Numbered from the stretch's first letter, positions 51,263 through 60,704 are shown. The stretch: 64,000 nt of DNA from an uncultured Clostridia bacterium (GCA_934457145.1 CAKSHP010000004.1:1-64000), one strand, 5' to 3'. Notes: generated from the sequence alone by a model not told the origin. Made by a program: numbers and translations.

Positions 51263-54200
51263 ATGAAAAAGAAAATTCAAAAAGTGCTGACGGCTTTCGT
51301 GGCAATGTGCGTGCTTGTAACGAGCGTCGGCATAAGCGCCGTTTTTGCAAAAACGGATGAGTACACTGTTTTGGACGTTTCAAAAAAAACGTCTGTAACG
51401 CAGGCGTTTGAGAAATTCAGCGCAAACACGAAAACCGTTAAAGAAGGCAGCAAGTACAGCGCAATGTGGAAAACGAGCGACATCGCTGTTGCAACGCTTC
51501 CTCTGCCTAAGGATATAACTCCTTACACAGAGCTTAAATTCAGCGTTTATTCGGAAATCGACTGCACGCTTCATATCAGAATAAACAGCGAAGACCAAAC
51601 TTCTGAGGGAACTGATTATTACGGCAAAATGTATAATTTAAAAAAGGGCTGGCAGGACTTGTCGATTAATATCGGTTCGGATCTTAAGAAAAACAGAACT
51701 CCGAGAGGCTATAACGATGTTGACAATTTGACTTTTTCGGCCCAGGGCTGGGGACAGACAAATGACTATTCAAAAATGACTCTTTATTTTGACAGCATTT
51801 TTCTTGTAAACAATCCGTCATACCAGAAGCTCACAGCTGAGGAGCCGGCAGCTGGCGAAACAATTGAAAAGAACATCGGAGATAAAGTTTTTGTAAACCG
51901 CACGTTTGATGAAGAAGGCATGCAGCCGCTCGACGGGCTTAGCGACGTTTTAAAAACAGGCAACACGGTCACAGCTGCCGAAAAGGACGGCAATAAATAT
52001 CTGCTTTTTAATGCCGGCGGCAGCGAGAATTTTTACATAGAGCAAACCTTTAAATCAACGTCAACCGCTTTTGTGGTTGAAATGGATATCGCAACCGACA
52101 CAGGTATGGAGGCAAGTGTTCAGTATAAGGACAAAGCAAGAAAAACAGGTGAATTGATTACAATTTACGGCTATGATATCAGAATAAACAAACAGCCGGT
52201 TGCAACATTGAAAAAAGGAAAATGGACAAATGTCAAAATTGTATTTGATATTTTAAAAAGAACGGAAACTGTTTATATAGATGACAAGCCTGTAAAAGAA
52301 AATGAAAGCTACAGCTCCGACTCCAAACTCGGCTTGCCGATACTCATGAGATTTTTTATGGGAGTTAACAGCAAGGGAGTAAATGCTATGCTTGATAACT
52401 TTAAAGTTTATGAGGGCGATAAGGTAAGAGATATCGGCGAAACACAGGCAGTCGCGGAAGAAAAGGCAGTTGTCGGCGAAGATGTTGAAATGAAGTGGCC
52501 GTCTGTTAAAGATATCGGCGGCGGTGCGGCCTTAATGCTTAATTTGCCTGATGCATATGCAAAAGGAAAACTTACAAAAATTGACGAACAAAACGACGCC
52601 GTTGTGCCGGTTGTAAAAAATGACCGCACTTTGGTACCTGTGCGTTTTATAGCAGAAAGCTTTGATGCTGATGTTTCATGGAATCAGGCAGAAAGCAAAG
52701 CAACCGTTGTTATGGGCGGCAAAAAAATAGAAATGGTTCTGGGCAAAAGCGAAATTGTTATAGACGGTGTATCGCAGATGTTGGATGTTGCGCCGGAAGT
52801 TATAAACGACAGAACGTTTTTACCGCTAAGAGCCCTGGTTGAAGCAATAGGCAAAAATGTTTTGTGGGATTCGAGAGGGCTTATCGTTATAACAGAGCCT
52901 GATATTGTGCTTGACAGCGAAAAAGATGTTAAGCTTTCAACAATGCTTATAGGATACCTTAAAACGAAAAAGGAAGTGTCAAACTATAACTTAGATCCTG
53001 TGTTTACTCAGGAAATTATAGATTTGGCATGCAAAGCCGAACCCGGATACTTTACAGCGGCAAACGGCAACGCAAGAACAGGCGAGTACGGCGCAAATGC
53101 GCTTTACTATCTCTCTTTAATAACAAGATTTGATCCGTCTGCAAAGTCAAGCAGCGGACAATCGGTAAAAGATGCTGCGCTTATTCAGTTAAGAAGTCTT
53201 ATAAAGGGCGGAAACGAACCCTTTGCCTGCACGGGCTGCTACTGGAGCCATGCTGTTGTTGCTTCGTCATTTGTGCTTATTAAAAACACTCCCGAGCTTT
53301 ACAACGAGCTTACAGACGAAGAAAAAGCAAGAATGGATACGCTCATGGGCGCTCTTGCAATTGCGGGAAACTGGGGATATAACGATTTAAACAATTACAA
53401 AACAGGACCTGACCTTTTAGGCAACTTCGGTAAAAGCTATAACCCGAACTACAGAAACACTTATCTTTCGGCAGTGCTTTCGGCATCAATGTATTTCGGA
53501 GCAGACGAGCTTGACAAAATTTTCACCGGTTTTGATTATGATGAATATATGAAAAAGCTTGAAACCTATGGCTATACAAACATTATCAACCGCTGGAAAA
53601 ACGCCGGAAAAGAGTTAATGGAAAACGGCGGTGCATGCAAGCTTGTCGGCGGTGTGGATGATCGTTTTCAGTCCGGGCAGGACGGAGGATCCGGCGCAGG
53701 CGTTAAGATAGCGTTTAAATATAACGGCATGGGCGCAGGCGACTGGGTAGGCCTTTTTGAAAATCTTGTTGATTTTACTTACTCATACAAAGTAATAAAT
53801 TCGTTCGGAGTTGAAGGCGAAAAGGATTATGCCTATATTATCTCCGGCGCAAAATCGCCGTATACCGGGCAAATGGGCATGATGAAAGAGTTTGCCGGAA
53901 GCGATGCAAACGGCAAGAGAAGCCGTCCGTCATATTGCTACGACAGCTTTATGATACTTGCAACCGTTACGGCTAATATGAAAATGTTCGGCGGTTGGGA
54001 TTCTTCAACCGAAAAGATGAGATTTTTAGACAACCGTATGTATGTCGGCAATGAGGACTTTATCTTTAAAATTTCCGAAGGATATATGGGACATTCGAGA
54101 GGTTCAAGCTCTGCTGAATATGAATACACAACCGAGCCTAGAGGCTACAGATTTACCAAAGACATTTGGAGAAATTTCGACATGATGGGAAATGAAAAGG

Positions 54201-54787
54201 TAACTATTAAAACAATGTCTGATTTAAAGGGACTTGATCCTGTTGAGCCGGCAGAACCGAAAGACAATATAACCGAACCGCCCGCCGGAGCATATGTGTC
54301 AAAAACATACACAGACAATGCACCGACTGACAGCTTCTATGCTCTTGATAATGGATATAAAAAAGCTGAAATGGAGTTTGATGTTGTTTTAGGCGATAAT
54401 GTTTCAGACAGCGCATATAACTGCGTAATAGCTTTTGACAAAGCAAAGGAAGGCGCAAAATGGGCAGACTTTAACATGGCTGTTCAGTTTAAAGACGGCA
54501 CAATAAACGTTATGAACAAAGATAAATACCAGGAAGGAAAAATGAGAACTGCTTCAAACTACAGATATCATTTCAAAGTTTTATTCGATACTGAAAAGCA
54601 GACCTACAGCGTGTGGGCAGCGCAGACTTATCCTGATAATAAAACAGACAGCGTATGCCTTGCGGAGAATGCTTCGTTCAGAGTTTCTGCCGGAGGAATA
54701 GACGCAGTAAGCAGCATTTGCGTTTTACAAAACAATGGTTCTTCTTCGGGACTTTGGGTTGAAAATTTAAAGGTAACGCAAAAATAA
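51263..54787 (+). CDS. Large secreted multidomain protein with stalk domain and helical-toroid-like region
   Basis: 1,174 residues, function unassigned. Signal peptide about 1-30 ending VFA. Then a beta-sandwich region (about 33-175), a LamG/concanavalin-like region (about 195-390, ending AMLDNFKVYEG), a stalk (copper amine oxidase N-like) domain (about 430-550; DRTLVPVRFIAESFDADVSW, DRTFLPLRALVEAIG) and an alpha-helical region with repeated aromatic/Gly patterns (about 560-1000), suggestive of an alpha/alpha toroid as in polysaccharide lyases. A second LamG-like domain ends the protein (about 1020-1174). GGAGG is 7 bases before ATG 51263. A carbohydrate-active role is inferred only from architecture. 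Confidence 0.75.
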   Translation: MKKKIQKVLTAFVAMCVLVTSVGISAVFAKTDEYTVLDVSKKTSVTQAFEKFSANTKTVKEGSKYSAMWKTSDIAVATLPLPKDITPYTELKFSVYSEIDCTLHIRINSEDQTSEGTDYYGKMYNLKKGWQDLSINIGSDLKKNRTPRGYNDVDNLTFSAQGWGQTNDYSKMTLYFDSIFLVNNPSYQKLTAEEPAAGETIEKNIGDKVFVNRTFDEEGMQPLDGLSDVLKTGNTVTAAEKDGNKYLLFNAGGSENFYIEQTFKSTSTAFVVEMDIATDTGMEASVQYKDKARKTGELITIYGYDIRINKQPVATLKKGKWTNVKIVFDILKRTETVYIDDKPVKENESYSSDSKLGLPILMRFFMGVNSKGVNAMLDNFKVYEGDKVRDIGETQAVAEEKAVVGEDVEMKWPSVKDIGGGAALMLNLPDAYAKGKLTKIDEQNDAVVPVVKNDRTLVPVRFIAESFDADVSWNQAESKATVVMGGKKIEMVLGKSEIVIDGVSQMLDVAPEVINDRTFLPLRALVEAIGKNVLWDSRGLIVITEPDIVLDSEKDVKLSTMLIGYLKTKKEVSNYNLDPVFTQEIIDLACKAEPGYFTAANGNARTGEYGANALYYLSLITRFDPSAKSSSGQSVKDAALIQLRSLIKGGNEPFACTGCYWSHAVVASSFVLIKNTPELYNELTDEEKARMDTLMGALAIAGNWGYNDLNNYKTGPDLLGNFGKSYNPNYRNTYLSAVLSASMYFGADELDKIFTGFDYDEYMKKLETYGYTNIINRWKNAGKELMENGGACKLVGGVDDRFQSGQDGGSGAGVKIAFKYNGMGAGDWVGLFENLVDFTYSYKVINSFGVEGEKDYAYIISGAKSPYTGQMGMMKEFAGSDANGKRSRPSYCYDSFMILATVTANMKMFGGWDSSTEKMRFLDNRMYVGNEDFIFKISEGYMGHSRGSSSAEYEYTTEPRGYRFTKDIWRNFDMMGNEKVTIKTMSDLKGLDPVEPAEPKDNITEPPAGAYVSKTYTDNAPTDSFYALDNGYKKAEMEFDVVLGDNVSDSAYNCVIAFDKAKEGAKWADFNMAVQFKDGTINVMNKDKYQEGKMRTASNYRYHFKVLFDTEKQTYSVWAAQTYPDNKTDSVCLAENASFRVSAGGIDAVSSICVLQNNGSSSGLWVENLKVTQK

Positions 54788-54804
54788 ATAAAAAAATAAG
54801 CAAT

Positions 54805-54841
54805 AAAAAATCCGCCGATTTTTTAATCGGCGGATTTTTTT
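54805..54841. terminator. Bidirectional terminator
   Basis: AAAAAATCCGCCGATT and AATCGGCGGATTTTTT form a 16-bp stem with a 4-base loop between the large secreted protein gene and the dap operon; it touches the ACT gene's stop codon. Confidence 0.9.
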
Positions 54842-55304
54842 ATTTTATTGTTTGTTTAATCAGCCTGCATGCAAACTCGCAGTAATGGTTATCTGTTATA
54901 ATCAGAAATTCATTTTTTGCGCAAATAACAAATCTCACGGGAATATCATGGTTTTTTAAAATTGTGAGAACGCTTGTAAACAGCGTGCGGGTCTGGTCTT
55001 TAAAAATGTTAAATACCCTGAATTTCACATTGGTGCAGTTTATGCTAAATGATATTCTGGAGTAAAATTTTTTAAGCATTGTGCTGATTTTTAAAAGCTT
55101 ATCTATGTCGCATCCCTCAACCGTAAACGTTAAGCATGCGCCTTTGCTTGAAACGGGCGGGCTTGCAATAATATCAATGCTCACATCGTTTTCGCAAAGC
55201 AGATTTATTATATCTGCAAGCACATAGCTGTCAGAGGGGAGAAAGGTTATTGTAACTAAAATAATATCTTCTGTGCATGATAAATCCGGGAAGTTTTCTT
55301 CCAT
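54840..55304 (-). CDS. Stand-alone two-ACT-domain protein in the lysine operon
   Basis: 154 residues that read as two tandem ACT-like folds: LVTITFLPSDSYVLADIINLLCENDVSIDII (split, about 16-46) and FKDQTRTLFTSVLTILKNHDIPVRFVI (about 101-127), with ITDNHYCEFACRLI at the end. This resembles the regulatory C-terminus of aspartokinases without a kinase domain. It starts 22 bases after dapB with GGCGGTGATA, last in the lysine-riboswitch operon, so an amino-acid-sensing regulatory subunit is a plausible inference. Confidence 0.7.
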   Translation of the reverse strand: MEENFPDLSCTEDIILVTITFLPSDSYVLADIINLLCENDVSIDIIASPPVSSKGACLTFTVEGCDIDKLLKISTMLKKFYSRISFSINCTNVKFRVFNIFKDQTRTLFTSVLTILKNHDIPVRFVICAKNEFLIITDNHYCEFACRLIKQTIK

Positions 55305-55326
55305 ATATTATCACCGCCGATTTAGT

Positions 55327-56088
55327 TTACATAATACTTTCAACAAGATTGTTCATATTGTACATACCGGGCTTTTTATCTTTCAGAAACATAGCTGCTT
55401 TTACAGCGCCGACAGCAAAGATTTCCTTTGATGCAGCATGGTGTTTAAGCTCTATAACTTCATCATTGCCGGCAAAGATCACTTCGTGTTCGCCGACGAT
55501 TGTACCGCCGCGTACAGCGTGAAGTCCGATTTCGGATTTGCTTCTCTTTTTCCTTGAGGAATGTCTGTCGTATACGTAGCACGGCTTTTCGCTTAGTGTG
55601 TCGCTTATTGCGTCTGCAATGGCAAGCGCCGTTCCGCTCGGTGCGTCAATTTTTTGGTTATGGTGCTTTTCTATTATTTCTATATCAAAGCTGCCCTCCA
55701 AAAGCTTTGCCGCGCGTTTTGCAAGATCAATTATAAGATTGATTCCAAGGCTCATGTTTGCGCTGAAAAACACAGCTATATCAGATGCCGCATCGTTTAG
55801 CATAAGCTTTTGGGCATCCGAAAGTCCCGTTGTTGCAATCACGGCTCCGAGCTTTTTTTGCTTTGCATAGCATAACAAATCTTCAAGACAATTAGGATGC
55901 GAAAAATCGATAATAACATCAGCCGTCTCGCGGATTTCAAAAGGGGAGGAGTATACAGGATAGCCGTTTGGAGTGTTTTGGTTAATGTCAACTCCGGCAA
56001 CTATGCATATATCCGGTGTATCTTCTGCAATTTTGGTTACAACGCGGCCCATTTTTCCGTTACAGCCGTTTAAAATTACTTTTGTCAT
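55327..56088 (-). CDS. dapB: 4-hydroxy-tetrahydrodipicolinate reductase
   Basis: 253 residues; NAD(P)H-dependent reduction in lysine/diaminopimelate and, in spore formers, dipicolinate supply. Nucleotide loop GCNGKMGRVV (about 7-16), catalytic EKHHNQKIDAPSGTAL (about 151-166). ATG 56088 is chosen because AGGTG lies 7 bases upstream; GTG 56097 would overlap that site. 18 bases separate it from dapA. Confidence 0.96.
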   Translation of the reverse strand: MTKVILNGCNGKMGRVVTKIAEDTPDICIVAGVDINQNTPNGYPVYSSPFEIRETADVIIDFSHPNCLEDLLCYAKQKKLGAVIATTGLSDAQKLMLNDAASDIAVFFSANMSLGINLIIDLAKRAAKLLEGSFDIEIIEKHHNQKIDAPSGTALAIADAISDTLSEKPCYVYDRHSSRKKRSKSEIGLHAVRGGTIVGEHEVIFAGNDEVIELKHHAASKEIFAVGAVKAAMFLKDKKPGMYNMNNLVESIM

Positions 56089-56106
56089 TTGTATCACCTT
56101 TAAAAA

Positions 56107-57003
56107 TTATTTTACAACTTTAAGTCCGTAATCTTTTAATGCCTGCCTTACTTTTTGTGCGTTAGCTTCTTCAAGGTCGCAAAGCGGCATACGAAGATCG
56201 CCGACATTCATTCCGAGCATATTCATAGCGTTTTTAATCGGGATGGGGTTCACCTCAATAAACAGCTTGTCGCAAAGATCCATCATATTAAGCTGCATTT
56301 TCATTGCTTTTTTAACGTTGCCGCTTAAATAAGCCTCGCATAAGTCATGCACATCCTCGGGGATTATGTTTGCCACTACCGATATAACGCCCAAACCGCC
56401 TACCGACATAGCCGGAACTATCATATCGTCGTTACCGGAATAAATTGAAAGCTCGGGAACTTTTGCCGCAACATGGGAAAGATATGCTATATCTCCGCTC
56501 GCTTCCTTTATACCGACAATGTTGTCAATCTTTGCAAGCTTTTGCAGCGTTTCAATTGAAATGCTGAGCTTCGTGCGTCCGGGAACGTTATATAAAATTA
56601 TAGGCGTTTTAACGCTTTCGGCAATTGCCTTATAGTGAAGATATAATCCCTTCTGGCTTGTTTTGTTGTAATAAGGAGTTACAAGCAAAAGTCCGTCCAC
56701 GCCAACGCTTTCGCAGAATTTGCAAAGCTCTATTGCGTGCGGAGTGTCGTTTGAGCCGGCGCCCGCAATAACGGGTATTCTTCCTGCGGCTTTTTTTGCA
56801 GTGTATTCAACAGCTGCCTTGTGCTCGGGATCGGGCATTGTAGACGCTTCGCCCGTTGTTCCGCAAATAACAATGCAGTCTGTTTTGTGAGCAATATGAT
56901 ATTCGATAAGCTCGCCGAGCTTATCATAGTCAACTCCGTCTTTTGTAAAGGGTGTGATTATTGCAACACCGGAACCGGTAAAAACTATTGGCTTCTTTTC
57001 CAT
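56107..57003 (-). CDS. dapA: 4-hydroxy-tetrahydrodipicolinate synthase
   Basis: 298-residue TIM-barrel aldolase. GTTGEAS (about residues 48-54), Tyr in LLVTPYYNK (about 138) and Schiff-base Lys in VGIKEASGD (about 167) are all present. It condenses pyruvate with aspartate semialdehyde, the product of Asd encoded upstream in the same operon. AAAGGAGAG precedes the ATG. No terminator was seen in the 69 bases between the xylanase gene and dapA. Confidence 0.96.
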   Translation of the reverse strand: MEKKPIVFTGSGVAIITPFTKDGVDYDKLGELIEYHIAHKTDCIVICGTTGEASTMPDPEHKAAVEYTAKKAAGRIPVIAGAGSNDTPHAIELCKFCESVGVDGLLLVTPYYNKTSQKGLYLHYKAIAESVKTPIILYNVPGRTKLSISIETLQKLAKIDNIVGIKEASGDIAYLSHVAAKVPELSIYSGNDDMIVPAMSVGGLGVISVVANIIPEDVHDLCEAYLSGNVKKAMKMQLNMMDLCDKLFIEVNPIPIKNAMNMLGMNVGDLRMPLCDLEEANAQKVRQALKDYGLKVVK

Positions 57004-57072
57004 AATAGTACGCTCTCCTTTATTTTTTGAATTAAAAAATGTCTTATTATATAATATGCATTTAATATGCTA

Positions 57073-59250
57073 TTAGTTATCATTTATAACAACTTTAAAT
57101 GTGTTGTCTGTATTTTTGCTCAGCTTCTGATAGGATGTGTTTGTTTTTCCGTCTTTTTTAACGGTAATTTTATATTCTCCGTAAAAACCGCGAAGCAAAA
57201 ACTTGCCGCTTTCGTTCGTTTTGCCGCTTTCGTTTGTCCAGAGCGTGTCAAACACGGTTTTAATATATGCCGCGCCCGACGGTTTTAAGGTGTAGTCTTT
57301 ATAAAAGAGCGGCGCATCGTTTTCCCAGTGCGCAGAGTCTGTAAAGCCCCACATCATAAACCCTTTTACGTTCGGACGGCTGTAGCAGGCAAGAATTATG
57401 TCTTTTGTAAAATCCGCCTGTAGCTCTTTGTCCGGACACTGAAAATCAAATTCCGTGATTTTAATGTCACAGCCGAGAGCCGAGTAGTAGTCTAACAGCT
57501 CTGTAAAATCGCTCATATCTGCCGCAGTGTTAAAGTGGCACTGAAGTCCTATGCCTTCTATCGGCGCGCCAAGCTGTTTTGCATGTTTAACAAAATCATA
57601 AAACTTTTGCGCATTCGGTGATTTTATTGTAGTGACCGTGTTTTCGTTAAGATACAAAACGGCGTTCGGATCGGCCTTTTTTGCTTCCTTAAACCATTTT
57701 ACAAGCGTCATATCGCCTAAAACGTCACGCATGTAACGGTTTTGCAAAACTTCGTTTGCAACATCCCAATCGCTCACTTTTCCGAGCGTTGCAGATCCGA
57801 TATTTTTTATATGCAAAAGCGTTTCGCCCTCCATTTTCTGAGGATTGGAGGCTTTATAGCCGTTAAAGCTTTCGGGAAGCTTATCTTCTCTGTCCCAAAC
57901 CATTGTATGAGCGCGCAAATCCTTAAATCCCATTTTGTTAAGATTGTCAAGCGCGTCTAACGCTCTTTGGGGATTTGCCTGAAAGTTCGGGCGTTTTAGT
58001 GCATTTTCCAAAACAGCGCTGTTAAAAAACAGAGAAAGATATTTTTTATAGTCATCATATTTTTCGTCTGAAGAATTAATATAATCCGCCTTAACCGCCG
58101 TTCCGAAATCAAATTCATGATTTGTCATTTCGACCGTTACCTCAGCGTCGGGTATCGGGTTTGAATTTGAATCGGTAACCGAAATAACCATATCAGACTT
58201 GCGGTTTTTTTCAATATCCGCCATAACCGATTTTCGCCAGTCGGAGCTTTCTTCTCTTCCTTCGTATGAAGATGAGCATGACGGAAGATCCGAAAAGGAA
58301 AGATTGTTGTATCGGGTAAGCGCAAAATCTTTTATTTCAATATTTTGTTTTAAGTATCCCAGACGGATGTTAAACTGCGATTTGCCTTTTTCAAAATCCA
58401 TTGTGACATTATAGGGAAGGTAGATTGTGTTCCATTTTCCGTCGGGTACAATCGGATATTCCTGTGACACAGCTTTTTTATAGCTGCCGGAGTTTTGCTC
58501 ATGAACAAGTCCGATACGCGCCTTGCTGTCCTCGCAGGAAAGCGCGCGAACTTTAAAAGAGCAAAGCATTATATCGCCCTTTTTAAAGCTGAAGTCTTTT
58601 AGTGTAAAGCAAAACTGACAATTATACGGATTTTCAAAGTTTTCGCTTACATCGGCGAAAGCAATACCGTTTTTAAAAGAATATGAAACACCGTTTGAGC
58701 GAATGGAGCATGATTTAAAGCTGTCGCTTGTTAAAATGCTTTCTCCGCCGGATAAAAGCGCAAACTTTTCATCGGCTGATTTTTCGTTTTGAGCGCCGGA
58801 AGGTTCGGTGTTTATAATAACTTGTTTTAAACTGGCATCATAGCTTACATCTGCGTCAAACGATTCTGCCACAAATCTTAGCGGAACAAAGGTCTGATTT
58901 TCTTTAAGCAGTGCAGGTTTTGTTAATAAAACTTCCTTATTATTCTTTTTTGCAAAACTGTTTCCGATTTGAAGCTCAATCATATCGGAGTTTTTAGTTG
59001 CAATAACGCTGTTTGTTTTGCCGTACCAAAAAACCTGAGCTCCGAGCGCACTGAAAATATCGCGCAGCGGAACAAGCGTGGTGTCTTCTGAAATAAACGG
59101 CTTCTCTGCGGTAAACTGTATGGGTTTTGAATTTATAATTACCGTCGGAGAAATGCTTTTTAAATCGTTTTTATCATTGGCAAAACCGCATACCGGTAAA
59201 AGCATGATTATAAAACTTAAAAGAAAAAGTGTTAAAATGCGTTTTTGCAT
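57073..59250 (-). CDS. Secreted GH10 endo-xylanase with stalk and CBM-like domains
   Basis: 725 residues. Signal peptide about 1-24 (cleavage near GFA), stalk domain about 30-150 (SEDTTLVPLRDIFSALGAQ, ENQTFVPLRFVAESFDADVSY), a carbohydrate-binding-like beta domain (about 165-320), then GH10 (about 345-685). GH10 marks are LRAHTMVWDRE, acid/base Glu in DWDVANEVL and nucleophile Glu in DIKITEFDFQ, followed by FMMWGFTDSAHW. A short beta domain ends the protein. It starts 27 bases after asd with no promoter between, so it appears embedded in a lysine biosynthesis operon. Confidence 0.92.
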   Translation of the reverse strand: MQKRILTLFLLSFIIMLLPVCGFANDKNDLKSISPTVIINSKPIQFTAEKPFISEDTTLVPLRDIFSALGAQVFWYGKTNSVIATKNSDMIELQIGNSFAKKNNKEVLLTKPALLKENQTFVPLRFVAESFDADVSYDASLKQVIINTEPSGAQNEKSADEKFALLSGGESILTSDSFKSCSIRSNGVSYSFKNGIAFADVSENFENPYNCQFCFTLKDFSFKKGDIMLCSFKVRALSCEDSKARIGLVHEQNSGSYKKAVSQEYPIVPDGKWNTIYLPYNVTMDFEKGKSQFNIRLGYLKQNIEIKDFALTRYNNLSFSDLPSCSSSYEGREESSDWRKSVMADIEKNRKSDMVISVTDSNSNPIPDAEVTVEMTNHEFDFGTAVKADYINSSDEKYDDYKKYLSLFFNSAVLENALKRPNFQANPQRALDALDNLNKMGFKDLRAHTMVWDREDKLPESFNGYKASNPQKMEGETLLHIKNIGSATLGKVSDWDVANEVLQNRYMRDVLGDMTLVKWFKEAKKADPNAVLYLNENTVTTIKSPNAQKFYDFVKHAKQLGAPIEGIGLQCHFNTAADMSDFTELLDYYSALGCDIKITEFDFQCPDKELQADFTKDIILACYSRPNVKGFMMWGFTDSAHWENDAPLFYKDYTLKPSGAAYIKTVFDTLWTNESGKTNESGKFLLRGFYGEYKITVKKDGKTNTSYQKLSKNTDNTFKVVINDN

Positions 59251-59277
59251 AATAGCATAAATTCCTTTCAGAAAGTA

Positions 59278-60360
59278 TTAATCAAGATAACCCTTTGCTG
59301 CCAGAAGCTCTGCCATTAAAACAGCGCCGCCGGCAGCGCCGCGGAGCGTGTTGTGCGAAAGGCACACAAACTTTATATCATAAACCTTGTCTTCTCTTAA
59401 TCTGCCGACAGACACTGCCATTCCGTTTTCAAGATTGCGGTCAAGCTTTGCCTGAGGACGGTTGTTTTCTTCAAAATAATGCAAAAACTGCTTCGGAGCC
59501 GAAGGAAGCCCGAGTTTTTGCGGTTCGCCCGAAAATGCGCTCCAGTCGGCTTTTATCTGCTCAATTGAAGGCTTATTTTCAAAACGAACAAAAACTGCCG
59601 CCGTGTGTCCGTCCGAAACGGGAACGCGCAGACACTGAGCCGTGATGGAAGGGGAGGAGGCGTCAACTATTTTGCCGCCTTCTATTTTGCCCCAGATTTT
59701 CATCGGCTCAACTTCGCTTTTTTCTTCTTCACCGCCGATATAAGGAATAACATTATCTAAAATTTCAGGGAAAGTTTTAAAGGTTTTGCCGGCACCCGAG
59801 ATTGCCTGGTATGTGCAGGCAACAACCTCTTTTATGCCGTATTTTAAAAGCGGATGAAGCGCAGGAACATAACTTTGAAGCGAGCAGTTTGATTTAACTG
59901 CTATAAAGCCGCGCTTTGTGCCAAGACGCTTTCTTTGCGAGTCTATAATTTCGGCATGACCGGGATTTATTTCGGGAATAATCATCGGCACATCGTCTGT
60001 ATGACGGTGCGCTGAGTTGTTTGAAATAACGGGACACTCAAGCTTTGCATAGGCTTCTTCAAGCGCGCGGATTTCGTCTTTTTTCATATCTACCGCGCAA
60101 AAAACAAAGTCAACTTCCTTTGCTATTTTTTCTTTGTCGGCAACGGCGTCCAAAACAACCATGTCTTTTATGTTTTCCGGAATATCTTCGCTCATTGCCC
60201 ATCTTGAGCCGACCGCTTCTTTATATGTTTTATTTGCGCTTCTTTGAGAAGCTGCAAGCATTTTCACATGAAACCAGGGATGATTGTTTAAAAGCGTTAT
60301 AAATCTTTGACCGACCATTCCCGTTGCGCCTATAACAGCGACGTTAAAACTTTTTTCCAT
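59278..60360 (-). CDS. asd: Aspartate-semialdehyde dehydrogenase
   Basis: 360 residues. NADP loop VIGATGMVGQRF (about 9-20), catalytic Cys in KSNCSLQSY (about 155), ISGAGKTF, and His in SDGHTAAVFVRF (about 252). The sequence (SRWAMSEDIPENIKDMVVLD, EEYSEVEP-type insert EEKSEVEPMK) resembles the archaeal/fungal-type Asd family more than the classical E. coli type; this subtype is from recollection of motifs. GGGGGTAT lies before ATG 60360. First gene after the lysine riboswitch. Confidence 0.93.
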   Translation of the reverse strand: MEKSFNVAVIGATGMVGQRFITLLNNHPWFHVKMLAASQRSANKTYKEAVGSRWAMSEDIPENIKDMVVLDAVADKEKIAKEVDFVFCAVDMKKDEIRALEEAYAKLECPVISNNSAHRHTDDVPMIIPEINPGHAEIIDSQRKRLGTKRGFIAVKSNCSLQSYVPALHPLLKYGIKEVVACTYQAISGAGKTFKTFPEILDNVIPYIGGEEEKSEVEPMKIWGKIEGGKIVDASSPSITAQCLRVPVSDGHTAAVFVRFENKPSIEQIKADWSAFSGEPQKLGLPSAPKQFLHYFEENNRPQAKLDRNLENGMAVSVGRLREDKVYDIKFVCLSHNTLRGAAGGAVLMAELLAAKGYLD

Positions 60361-60409
60361 AAATATATACCCCCAAAAATAATTTAAAAATAAAATACAC
60401 TGCCGGCAT

Positions 60410-60459
60410 AAAAAAAGCAACGACATAAAAACCAAAACTCGGTTTAGAAAAGCCGTTGC
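60410..60459 (-). terminator. Riboswitch-controlled terminator before asd
   Basis: GCAACG (60454-60459) and CGTTGC (60417-60422) with an inner AAACC/GGTTT stem, followed by T7 on the minus strand. An antiterminator can form instead between TTGCAATTT (60496-60504) and AAATATGCAA (60456-60465), which shares bases with both the aptamer P1 and the terminator arm. Confidence 0.85.
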
Positions 60460-60500
60460 ATATTTTCCATATGTGTATAGCATTCGTATACAAATAAATT

Positions 60501-60700
60501 GCAATAGCTCTCCACTGCCGGAAAAACAAATTAGCTCTCCACCAACCAACGCAGTGACAGACACACGGCTGTTAATCCGTATATCCAGACACAAAACCCG
60601 CGGAAAATTTTGTTCTTCGGCGATTTTTCCTTTCGCACAGCGTAATTGACCACCGCAAGCCTGATACTGCATTACTGATAAAAACCGCACCTCTATTTAT
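60501..60700 (-). promoter_or_regulatory. Lysine riboswitch (L-box) aptamer
   Basis: Reading the minus strand: AGAGGTGCGG at the 5' end, CAGTAATGC, GAAAGG followed by TCGCCGAAG, CTGG, CTGTCACTGC and GGAGAGCTA at the 3' end, all L-box consensus blocks in order. P1 is AATAG (60693-60697) with CTATT (60503-60507); P5 is CACTGC (60551-60556) with GCAGTG (60513-60518). The GTGGAGAGCTA block occurs twice (60532-60542 and 60505-60515); only the second matches P1. Lysine binding should favour P1 and the terminator, shutting off asd-dapAB. Confidence 0.92.
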
Positions 60701-60704
60701 TAAT

